Part shown: piece by piece, positions 1 through 5,162 of the stretch | Layout of the letters: the number at the start of each line of letters is the position of its first letter | Position numbering within the stretch: the stretch's first letter is position 1 | NCBI GenBank assembly: GCA_012032575.1 | Contig: JAAUSP010000539.1 | Coordinates: 1-5,389 of the forward strand | Source of the DNA: Anaerolineales bacterium | GTDB taxonomy: Bacteria; Chloroflexota; Anaerolineae; 4572-78; J111 | Reading direction: 5' to 3' | DNA length: 5,389 bases | Translations under genes and position numbers: made by a program | The notes under the pieces: generated by a model | Told to the model about the DNA's origin: nothing | The model's input: only the letters and a program-made list of their open reading frames with translations | The model's database searches: none

Positions 1-807
1 CATCCCGACAGCCAACGGGTGCTCTACCGGGTCAACGACAGCGATGTGCCCGATCCGGGCCTGTGGCTGGTGAATGTCAGCGATGGCACGCACCAACGGC
101 TGGATATTTCCGGCCTGACCGCCCCGGAAATGCTATTGACCGCGGCTTTTTCGCCCGATGGCGCAAAGCTGGTTTACGCTACCAGCAAAGGCATGGGCTT
201 TGGCAGCGAAATCTGGCTGGCCGCGGCCGATGGGAGCAATCCCCGGCGGGTTTTAAAGGACGAACTGACCATTATCAGCAGCTTGAATTGGTCGCCGGAT
301 GGGGGGCAAATTGCCTTTACCAAAATTGCCGACTCCCCGGTGCCGTTTTCCGGGGCGGGGCTGTGGGTGATGCAGGCGGATGGCTCTGACCCTCAATTTT
401 TAACGGTGATGGACGGTGGGCGAGGCCAAGAGCCGCTGTGGAGCGCAGATAGCGCCGAATTATTCTATGTCGCCCGCGAGAATTACGACAACGTAGAGGC
501 CGATTACGAAACGGAACAACTACAAAGCAGCATCCGGGCGATGGAAGTGCAGAGCCTGCGGGAAACGGTTTTGGTGGATAATATCAGCTCCCGCCAGATT
601 GATTTGAGCCTGGCCGGGGCTGAGGGATTGGTTTTTTCCTCCAACCGGGCCGGTCGCCAGGAAGTGTGGCGGGTTGACCGGCAGGGCCAACAGTTGCAGC
701 AGTTGACCTTTGACGGCGAGGGCAAACGCTGGCCGGTGCTGATCGCTAGCGCACAAGCCCAGGGGCAGCCCTTGTACCTGCCGCTGATTAACAAGGATGA
801 GCAGTAG
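1..807 (+). CDS. TolB-like PD40 beta-propeller protein, C-terminal part (start outside window)
   Basis: The reading frame is open from the first base, so this is the last 268 residues of a larger protein; the GTG at 19 is just an internal Val codon. Seen: repeated propeller blades of the PD40/WD40-like type, each with an S-P-D-G-like turn, a hydrophobic strand and a later W-x-(V/M) strand with a D-G turn. Examples are AFSPDGAKLVYA, NWSPDGGQIAFTK, LWSADSAELFYVA, and a degenerate last copy ending EVWRVDRQGQQLQQLTFDG. About five blades are visible. Family knowledge: such propellers occur in TolB and in many exported binding or scaffold proteins; they usually bind ligands rather than catalyse. 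The tail ends QPLYLPLINKDEQ, a YLPL(I/V) ending I associate with exported Chloroflexota proteins. The stop lies 14 bases before the next gene, so co-transcription with the M23 peptidase is likely. The substrate or partner cannot be told. Confidence 0.85.
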   Translation, partial: HPDSQRVLYRVNDSDVPDPGLWLVNVSDGTHQRLDISGLTAPEMLLTAAFSPDGAKLVYATSKGMGFGSEIWLAAADGSNPRRVLKDELTIISSLNWSPDGGQIAFTKIADSPVPFSGAGLWVMQADGSDPQFLTVMDGGRGQEPLWSADSAELFYVARENYDNVEADYETEQLQSSIRAMEVQSLRETVLVDNISSRQIDLSLAGAEGLVFSSNRAGRQEVWRVDRQGQQLQQLTFDGEGKRWPVLIASAQAQGQPLYLPLINKDEQ

Positions 808-813
808 AGGAGG
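806..813 (+). promoter_or_regulatory. Strong ribosome binding site of the M23 peptidase gene
   Basis: AGAGGAGG, overlapping the stop codon of the upstream gene, lies 8 bases before the ATG at 822. It fixes that start over the out-of-frame ATG at 814 and suggests translation directly from a transcript shared with the propeller gene. It is much better than the Shine-Dalgarno sequences of the downstream lipoprotein genes. Confidence 0.85.
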
Positions 814-821
814 ATGGGAAA

Positions 822-2138
822 ATGTTACGCATCTTGAGAAAAATCAATGTGGTGTTGTTGATTCTGGCGGCCCTATTGGGGGTAACCTTATGGCGTACCC
901 AATCCGCCACTGCGGTGACGGTAACACCCTTTTTGTACGAGCCTTATTATGGCAATTGGAACCCAATTAGCAAAAAGTATGATAACTACTCCACCATTAC
1001 GAGAACGGCTTCATTCGATCATAATCTACCCGATTATAATCAAACTGAACCCAATTCCACCTTTACCTTCCGCAATGGTAATGTGGTAACTGTGGTACCG
1101 GGCACACTATGTGGCAGTGGGGGTGGCGAACGCAATTGTTACAACGGCCATCCGGGTATTGATTACAACCTAACCTATGCGCCGGTAGTGGCTGCTTATT
1201 CCGGTACAATCAAGTACGCTGGCTGGGAAAGCACCAATCATGATGGGCTTAATCTGGGTTTGACGGTGCGGATGGAACACAAGGTTGGTAGCACTACCCC
1301 CAATTACCTGACCGTTTATGGTCACTTGAGTGGCATCACTGTCGCCACCGGTCAGGTCATTGCCAAGTACGATCCCAACTGGAAAGCGCACGAGCAAATC
1401 GGCACCAGCGGCACTAGCGGCAACAGTCCCCGCCCCCACCTGCATTTTGAGGTGAGAACTTGGTACAATAACGCTTGGAAGGTGGTAGATCCGTTCCCCT
1501 GGACCGGGCCTAGTGGAGAAGACACATGGAAAAATAGAAGTGGGGTCGAGAGTGTCAATCTGTGGGTAGCGGCCCCACGCCAATACCCCCCACCCGGCGA
1601 TGGACCGGTGGTGATAGATGATAACAACACCAACACCGGCGGCTTCTCGGCCAGCAGTGGTTGGACAACCGCTCCGGGTGGGTATAATAATGGCGGCTTC
1701 CGTTGGCGTTATACTACCAGTAGTGTCACCGCCAATGGCTGGGCGCGTTGGAGACCGACCGTGCCGATTTCCACCCGCTACGAACCTCAGGTATACATTC
1801 CGGCCTGGACTTCCACCACTGAAGGTAATCGTACCCATGCAGCCAGGTATGAGATCTGGAGCAATGGCAGCCATATTCGCACAGTGATTGTTGACCAGCA
1901 TCGAGTGGGGTACTTTACAGACCGAGATACCGGCGCTATCACTTATAGCGGCCAATGGATCAGCCTGGGGCGTTACTTCTTCCCCAGTGGCACCAACAGT
2001 TACGTGCGCGTAACCGACTCCACCTTTGGGATCTGTAATCAGGTGGATGACACTAATAATAATTGCAGCAGTTACTATTCCGAGACGACCGGCACCAAGA
2101 GAATTCTGGTAGATGCGATGCAGGCCTATGCCAACTAA
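822..2138 (+). CDS. Secreted M23 (LytM-type) metallopeptidase with C-terminal golvesin-like domain
   Basis: A complete 438-residue protein. Residues 1-31 form an export signal: R3, R6, K7, a hydrophobic core at 8-24 and an A-T-A cleavage-type site before V32. The M23 domain spans about 105-225: HPGID gives the zinc ligands H110 and D114, YGHLS gives catalytic H168, and GTSGTSGNSPRPHLHFE gives catalytic H206 and third zinc ligand H208. All family residues are present, so it should be an active zinc endopeptidase cutting peptide cross-links of peptidoglycan, its own or another cell's (family knowledge). After a Pro-rich hinge (about 252-262), residues 262-438 match the golvesin-like/Xly-type domain, with VIVDQHRVG at 355-363, WISLGRYFF at 379-387 and a closing VDAMQAYAN. 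C405 and C415 may form a disulfide. The golvesin part probably binds a surface or carbohydrate ligand (inference). It follows the propeller gene by 14 bases. Confidence 0.92.
   Translation: MLRILRKINVVLLILAALLGVTLWRTQSATAVTVTPFLYEPYYGNWNPISKKYDNYSTITRTASFDHNLPDYNQTEPNSTFTFRNGNVVTVVPGTLCGSGGGERNCYNGHPGIDYNLTYAPVVAAYSGTIKYAGWESTNHDGLNLGLTVRMEHKVGSTTPNYLTVYGHLSGITVATGQVIAKYDPNWKAHEQIGTSGTSGNSPRPHLHFEVRTWYNNAWKVVDPFPWTGPSGEDTWKNRSGVESVNLWVAAPRQYPPPGDGPVVIDDNNTNTGGFSASSGWTTAPGGYNNGGFRWRYTTSSVTANGWARWRPTVPISTRYEPQVYIPAWTSTTEGNRTHAARYEIWSNGSHIRTVIVDQHRVGYFTDRDTGAITYSGQWISLGRYFFPSGTNSYVRVTDSTFGICNQVDDTNNNCSSYYSETTGTKRILVDAMQAYAN
1563..1665 (+). repeat. Direct repeat copy 1: hinge plus start of golvesin domain
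   Basis: These 103 bases pair with 3010-3112 without gaps and differ at 4 positions (about 96% identity). They encode the Pro-rich hinge and the first strand of the golvesin domain of the M23 peptidase. Three of the differences are synonymous and one changes Asn to Ser. Identity drops sharply on both sides although the proteins stay homologous on the right. Confidence 0.9.
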
Positions 2139-2145
2139 TGAGTAA

Positions 2146-2188
2146 TTATAGACCCTAAAGGCTCTGAAAAGACCTTTAGGGTCTGTAA
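2146..2188 (+). terminator. Hairpin after the M23 gene, probable transcription terminator
   Basis: The 11-base arm GACCCTAAAGG (2151-2161) is perfectly complementary to CCTTTAGGGTC (2173-2183). Five more pairs (2146-2150 with 2184-2188, one of them T-G) extend the stem to 16. The loop can close further with three pairs around a GAAA tetraloop at 2166-2169. It starts 8 bases after the M23 stop. There is no run of T after it, so it is not a textbook intrinsic terminator; it could instead stabilise the 3' end. Confidence 0.6.
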
Positions 2189-2222
2189 CTGACAGCAAAA
2201 TACAGAATAAATGGTAAGATAA

Positions 2223-2624
2223 ATGATGACACGTTATATTTTAACGCTTGTTTTAATTATAACCCTCGCTTTAAACATAAGTTGTAGCGACCAAGTGATT
2301 AACGCTTTGCCCCCACAGACCTCTACAAGTACACCCATCAGTTCCACCCCACTGCCAACTATCACCCCAACCATCCCCTCTGCCCCTATTCTCACTTCTA
2401 CTTCTCCTAGAGTCCCGCCAACACCCTCGGCCGATTCCACCCCTACTCCCACCCCGACTGTTCACCCTACCCTTCTCGTTGTCACCGACTGGTCAACCTT
2501 TACTTACGTCTCTAATCCAACAATTTCAATTGATTATCCTGCTAGTTGGGTGTATATGTTTTCAATGTTTCAGAACCAGATTTACAAATCTCATTACAAT
2601 TCCAACCCCCAGATGGTTCATTAG
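2223..2624 (+). CDS. Lipoprotein A, N-terminal part of a frameshifted gene
   Basis: Residues 1-21 form a lipoprotein-type signal: short Arg-containing start, hydrophobic core, then L-N-I-S-C with the presumed lipidated Cys at 21 (Asn at -3 is unusual). Residues 33-83 are a Thr/Pro/Ser-rich spacer. A domain then opens with TDWSTFTYVS and SIDYPASW (102-109), as in the intact paralogue at 3692-4402. Past the T run at 2559-2562 this frame loses homology and stops after 20 unrelated residues. The homology continues in the -1 frame to 2947; restoring one T gives a 241-residue protein, close to the 236 residues of the intact paralogue. The ATG at 2226 may be the real start, since it aligns with the MTH start of the paralogue at 4539 and sits 7 bases after GGTAAG. 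Function unknown; probably a surface-anchored protein, or a recent pseudogene. Confidence 0.75.
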   Translation: MMTRYILTLVLIITLALNISCSDQVINALPPQTSTSTPISSTPLPTITPTIPSAPILTSTSPRVPPTPSADSTPTPTPTVHPTLLVVTDWSTFTYVSNPTISIDYPASWVYMFSMFQNQIYKSHYNSNPQMVH

Positions 2625-2947
2625 CAAATTCAGTTGCAGTTAGCGTGTATCACTCTGAGCAGATGATTGACCCACGAGATGGAGGCTGGGCTGAATTCTT
2701 ATGGATGCGCCCGATAGGAATTAGAGGTGCCTCTGGAATGATGTATATTTCTCAAGCGGCAGCGCGGGAACCCATTTTATCGTCAATTTATTATAGTAAA
2801 AATTATAAGACTCAAATTAACATTCCATTCAATGGGCGTATTGATCCAGCTATCCTCCAATCCCCCTCCATCACCGATACCATTACCCAACAATATGGGG
2901 TGTATGAGCATATGGTGAACAGCGTGCGTTTAACCGAGCCGCAGTGA
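2558..2947 (+). CDS. Lipoprotein A, C-terminal part in the -1 frame
   Basis: This is the continuation of the lipoprotein that begins at 2223. It is probably not a separate gene: it has no signal peptide, its possible TTG start at 2546 lies inside the upstream coding part, and there is no ribosome binding site. It reads VFNVSEPDLQISLQFQPPDG, matching the WAEFHPPHDPSEGG stretch of the intact paralogue. It then has IYYSKNYKTQINI and AILQSPSITDTI-x-QQYGVYEHMV-x-SVRL near the C-terminus, shared with the paralogue except for two residues (T/S and N/E). The chain ends TEPQ, where the paralogue ends TAP. The short basic-to-hydrophobic strands after a YPxxW motif recall PsbP/Mog1-like lipoprotein domains, but that is only a resemblance. 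It ends about 50 bases before the second golvesin homology begins. Confidence 0.7.
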   Translation, partial: VFNVSEPDLQISLQFQPPDGSLANSVAVSVYHSEQMIDPRDGGWAEFLWMRPIGIRGASGMMYISQAAAREPILSSIYYSKNYKTQINIPFNGRIDPAILQSPSITDTITQQYGVYEHMVNSVRLTEPQ

Positions 2948-3009
2948 TGGCCTGAGAGAGGTGAGGCGTATTATAGGCAACTGCCGGTGGCCCTCCGAGC
3001 GTTAACTTA

Positions 3010-3112
3010 TGGGTAGCGGCCCCACGCCAATACCCCCCACCCGGTGATGGGCCGGTGGTGATTGATGATAACAGCACCAACACCGGCGGCTTCTCGGCCA
3101 GCAGTGGTTGGA
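3010..3112 (+). repeat. Direct repeat copy 2: hinge plus start of golvesin domain
   Basis: Ungapped match to 1563-1665 with 4 differences in 103 bases. It carries the same Pro-rich hinge (AAPRQYPPPGDGP) and the same first golvesin strand, but here no catalytic domain precedes it. Weaker protein-level homology (SVNLW) starts at 2998, and the left boundary of the duplication lies there. Confidence 0.9.
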
Positions 3113-3567
3113 ACCCTGTCGCTACCGGCGGTTATAATGGCGATTTGCGTCATCGCACCAATTCTTCATCGGAAACCGGCTGGGCCAAATGGAAAGCTAC
3201 AGTACCGATCAGAACCGTCTATGAAATTCAGGTCTTTATTCCGGCCTATCCGGCTAATTATGAAACGGTACGTACTCACGCCGCCAACTACCAGATTTAC
3301 AATAATGGGCAGTTGATTCGCAATGTTATCGTTGACCAACATCGAGTTGGGATTCATATCAATGACAACGGTGTTATTGATGGCCGTGAGAGTAAGTGGG
3401 TCAGCCTGGGGCGCTATGAGTTCTATGCAGGCAGCAATAGCTACGTCCGGCTTACCAACGCCCGCCCGGCGATATGTGATAACGCTACTGACTCAACGTG
3501 TAGTCAATGGTATTCCGAAAGCAGCAAGATGATTGTGGTTGATGCAGCCCGCTTTTATGCCAACTAA
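3055..3567 (+). CDS. Orphan golvesin-like domain, N-terminally truncated (probable gene remnant)
   Basis: The 170 residues from the GTG at 3055 form a full golvesin-like domain paralogous to residues 263-438 of the M23 peptidase. It has VIVDQHRVG at 91-99, WVSLGRYEF at 115-123, SYVRLT at 129-134 and a closing VVDAARFYAN. The Cys pair is also kept (C141, C149). Homology reaches back in frame through the hinge to 2998, and the frame is closed by a TAG at 2974. Between that TAG and 3055 there is no ATG, GTG or TTG in frame, no ribosome binding site and no signal peptide. A product started at 3055 would therefore lose the hinge and stay in the cytoplasm. The best reading is a duplicated 3' piece of the peptidase gene that lost its catalytic and export parts. 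The intact 170-codon frame argues that the loss is recent or that the domain is still expressed from an unseen start. Confidence 0.6.
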   Translation: MVIDDNSTNTGGFSASSGWNPVATGGYNGDLRHRTNSSSETGWAKWKATVPIRTVYEIQVFIPAYPANYETVRTHAANYQIYNNGQLIRNVIVDQHRVGIHINDNGVIDGRESKWVSLGRYEFYAGSNSYVRLTNARPAICDNATDSTCSQWYSESSKMIVVDAARFYAN

Positions 3568-3575
3568 ATCTCCGC

Positions 3576-3640
3576 TTAAATAAGTAACAATGATGTCGGT
3601 GAGCGGGAGCAATTTATCTCCCGCTCACCGGCTTATTTAA
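3576..3640 (+). terminator. Compound hairpin after the golvesin remnant, probable terminator
   Basis: An inner perfect 13-bp stem pairs CGGTGAGCGGGAG (3597-3609) with CTCCCGCTCACCG (3618-3630) around an 8-base loop. An outer 9-bp stem pairs TTAAATAAG (3576-3584) with CTTATTTAA (3632-3640), separated from the inner stem by 12 unpaired bases on the left and one on the right. It starts 9 bases after the stop at 3567. The A/T-rich outer arms give a TTATTTAAATT stretch downstream, so it could terminate in either direction. It separates the golvesin remnant from gene B. Confidence 0.7.
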
Positions 3641-3676
3641 ATTAGTTCTGACATTCACCGGTTTCTCAAGTTATAT

Positions 3677-3682
3677 AAAGGA
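3677..3682 (+). promoter_or_regulatory. Ribosome binding site of lipoprotein B
   Basis: AAAGGA lies 9 bases before the ATG at 3692. It is a moderate Shine-Dalgarno and the only convincing one among the three lipoprotein genes, in keeping with B being the intact member. Confidence 0.6.
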
Positions 3683-3691
3683 AAAATCTCT

Positions 3692-4402
3692 ATGTTTCGT
3701 TTTGGATGGTTAGCCCTTTTAACCCTTACTTTGGTGGGGGCATTAGCCGGTTGCGCTCCATCCCCACTTGAAACTCGCCCTTTTTCCGATGTATCGGTTG
3801 CAACCATTAGCCCAAGCCCCACCAACAGCCCAACTTTAATGCTTAGACCTACTACATCAACGACGGTCGTCCCAACCATAACTCCGCTGCCAACTTTATT
3901 GTCACTCTCCAGTACCTGGTCGCGTTATACCTATTATCATGCCCACGAGAAAAATTCGCCCGATGTTTCTATTGATTATCCGGCAGGATGGGATGTCGAA
4001 ATAACCGACTATGATCAAGACCCTAATGAGTTACCCTGGGCGGAGTTTCACCCTCCGCACGATCCTTCCGAAGGGGGCTTATTATTTCGTATTTTTAAGT
4101 ATGAGGAACTTCTTCACCCATTTGGTCCACCGGATCAAGGGAAGTGTCCAATTGCATGGTATCGCCCTCTTTCGATACCCGATGCGCAAGGATTCATGGT
4201 CCTAACTTGTCCAGAACCAAATTTTACCCAGTTGCTTTCGTACTATTATAGCGAAAAATATAAACTTCAAATTAACATCTCAATGCCTCCATATACTGTA
4301 GGTGCCGCTATCCTCCAATCTCCCTCCATCACCGATACTATCTCACAGCAGTATGGGGTGTATGAACATATGGTAGAAAGCGTACGCCTCACCGCACCAT
4401 AA
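3692..4402 (+). CDS. Lipoprotein B: intact member of the local YPxGW lipoprotein family
   Basis: A complete 236-residue protein. The signal peptide MFRFGWLALL...LVGALAGC ends in a perfect L-A-G-C lipobox, so Cys21 should be lipidated and the mature protein anchored at the membrane surface. Residues 22-72 are a Pro/Ser/Thr-rich spacer. The globular part begins at STWSRYTYY (74-82), then VSIDYPAGW (92-100), WAEFHPPHDPSEGG (116-129), a pair of cysteines (C152, C173) that could form a disulfide, YYYSEKYKLQINI (184-196) and a C-terminal helix-like block (206-233) ending in SVRL. I do not recognise a named family. The YPxGW start followed by alternating strands and a final amphipathic segment is like PsbP/Mog1-fold lipoproteins, an uncertain comparison. 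Lipoproteins A and C are its paralogues on either side. It has its own ribosome binding site and lies after a hairpin, so it may be a separate transcription unit. Confidence 0.85.
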   Translation: MFRFGWLALLTLTLVGALAGCAPSPLETRPFSDVSVATISPSPTNSPTLMLRPTTSTTVVPTITPLPTLLSLSSTWSRYTYYHAHEKNSPDVSIDYPAGWDVEITDYDQDPNELPWAEFHPPHDPSEGGLLFRIFKYEELLHPFGPPDQGKCPIAWYRPLSIPDAQGFMVLTCPEPNFTQLLSYYYSEKYKLQINISMPPYTVGAAILQSPSITDTISQQYGVYEHMVESVRLTAP

Positions 4403-4538
4403 CAGGCGACCACCATACGGCTAACCCACGTTTAATTGATAGCTTTGCTGTCGGCCAGGCGTCAAGGGCAACGGCGCAAGGTGTGGTAGTTTAGATACAG
4501 CATCAGCGTAAGCCAGGGTCATGCCCGAATAAAATTAA
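4403..4538 (+). other. Gap between lipoproteins B and C with no recognised feature
   Basis: These 136 bases hold no convincing open frame, hairpin or promoter. Unlike the junctions after the M23 gene and after the golvesin remnant, no terminator-like stem was found, so B and C may be co-transcribed. The last 20 bases are A-rich and contain no Shine-Dalgarno for the ATG at 4539. Confidence 0.5.
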
Positions 4539-5162
4539 ATGACACACGATCTCTTAACTTTTTTGACCATCATAACCCTCGCGTTAACTATCGGCTGCCG
4601 GGAACAGGTGAGCAATACTTTGCCCCCGCCAACCTTTACGAGTCCACCTGTTAGTTTTGCTCCAACGCCAAAAGCAACCCCAGCCATTCCCACCTCTACT
4701 TCCCCCAGAGTCCCGCCGACGCCCTCGGCTGACTCCACCCCCACGCCTACGTCAACTACTGCACCAACCCCTCTCGTCGTCACCACTTGGTACACCTTTA
4801 CCTATGATATGTCCTATTCACCCGGAGTATCACCAACTATAACTTTTGAATTCCCCACTGGTTGGAATGTCAGAGCTGCAAATGGAGAAGGGGTACTAAT
4901 CGCCGTTTATCTGGAGCACCCCTCGGAAATAGCACAAAACGTATCGGGTACTCGTGTGGGAATTCGGATAAATAAAGTACCCCGAGCGGATAAGTCACTG
5001 TTTGATCCTGGTATAGCTATGGAAGGCCAACCAGGGGTCGAAATCCCGTGGAAAAAAGAGATTGCCATAGATAGCGCCGAAGGAACAATGTCGGTGTTGA
5101 TAGATAGAACGAATGATATAGGTTTTTGTATGCCACTTATTACAGTGAATTTTATGAGTTGA
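4539..5162 (+). CDS. Lipoprotein C, N-terminal part of a frameshifted gene
   Basis: The signal peptide MTHDLLTFLTIITLALTIGC ends in L-T-I-G-C, giving a presumed lipidated Cys20; it is closely similar to that of lipoprotein A. Residues 25-82 are a Thr/Pro-rich spacer in which 52-71 are identical to residues 58-77 of lipoprotein A. The domain begins TTWYTFTYD (82-90), then ITFEFPTGW (101-109) and VYLEHPSE (123-130), matching the paralogues. After Phe196, at the run of five T (5123-5127), this frame loses homology and stops 11 residues later. The -1 frame continues with the expected TYYSEFYELNI strand. Adding one T would give an open frame of at least 284 residues running to the window edge. No Shine-Dalgarno precedes the ATG; the start was chosen because the signal peptide follows directly. 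Function unknown. Confidence 0.75.
   Translation: MTHDLLTFLTIITLALTIGCREQVSNTLPPPTFTSPPVSFAPTPKATPAIPTSTSPRVPPTPSADSTPTPTSTTAPTPLVVTTWYTFTYDMSYSPGVSPTITFEFPTGWNVRAANGEGVLIAVYLEHPSEIAQNVSGTRVGIRINKVPRADKSLFDPGIAMEGQPGVEIPWKKEIAIDSAEGTMSVLIDRTNDIGFCMPLITVNFMS

Noticed and set aside
1170..2198. A long minus-strand open frame of 342 codons opposite the M23 gene
   Set aside because: It lies against a gene with full catalytic motifs and a strong ribosome binding site, its translation has no recognisable domain, and no ribosome binding site precedes it.
2556..2565. Programmed -1 ribosomal frameshift in lipoprotein A
   Set aside because: The frame-zero codon TTT would have to re-pair on GTT, there is no X-XXY-YYZ heptamer, and no clear downstream stem was found; loss of one T is simpler.
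2961..3005. Short GTG-initiated frame after an AG-rich stretch (GAGAGAGGTGAG, 2954-2965) that could be a leader or start for the golvesin remnant
   Set aside because: It encodes only 14 residues, ends at 3005 and is not in the golvesin frame; the AG-rich stretch overlaps the GTG instead of preceding it at the right distance.
3648..3677. Promoter-like CTGACA and TATATA 18 bases apart before lipoprotein B
   Set aside because: The predicted transcript would start after the AAAGGA ribosome binding site and exclude it. A similar CTGACA at 2189 has a spacer of 20 to TAAGAT. Both fit chance in A/T-rich leaders.
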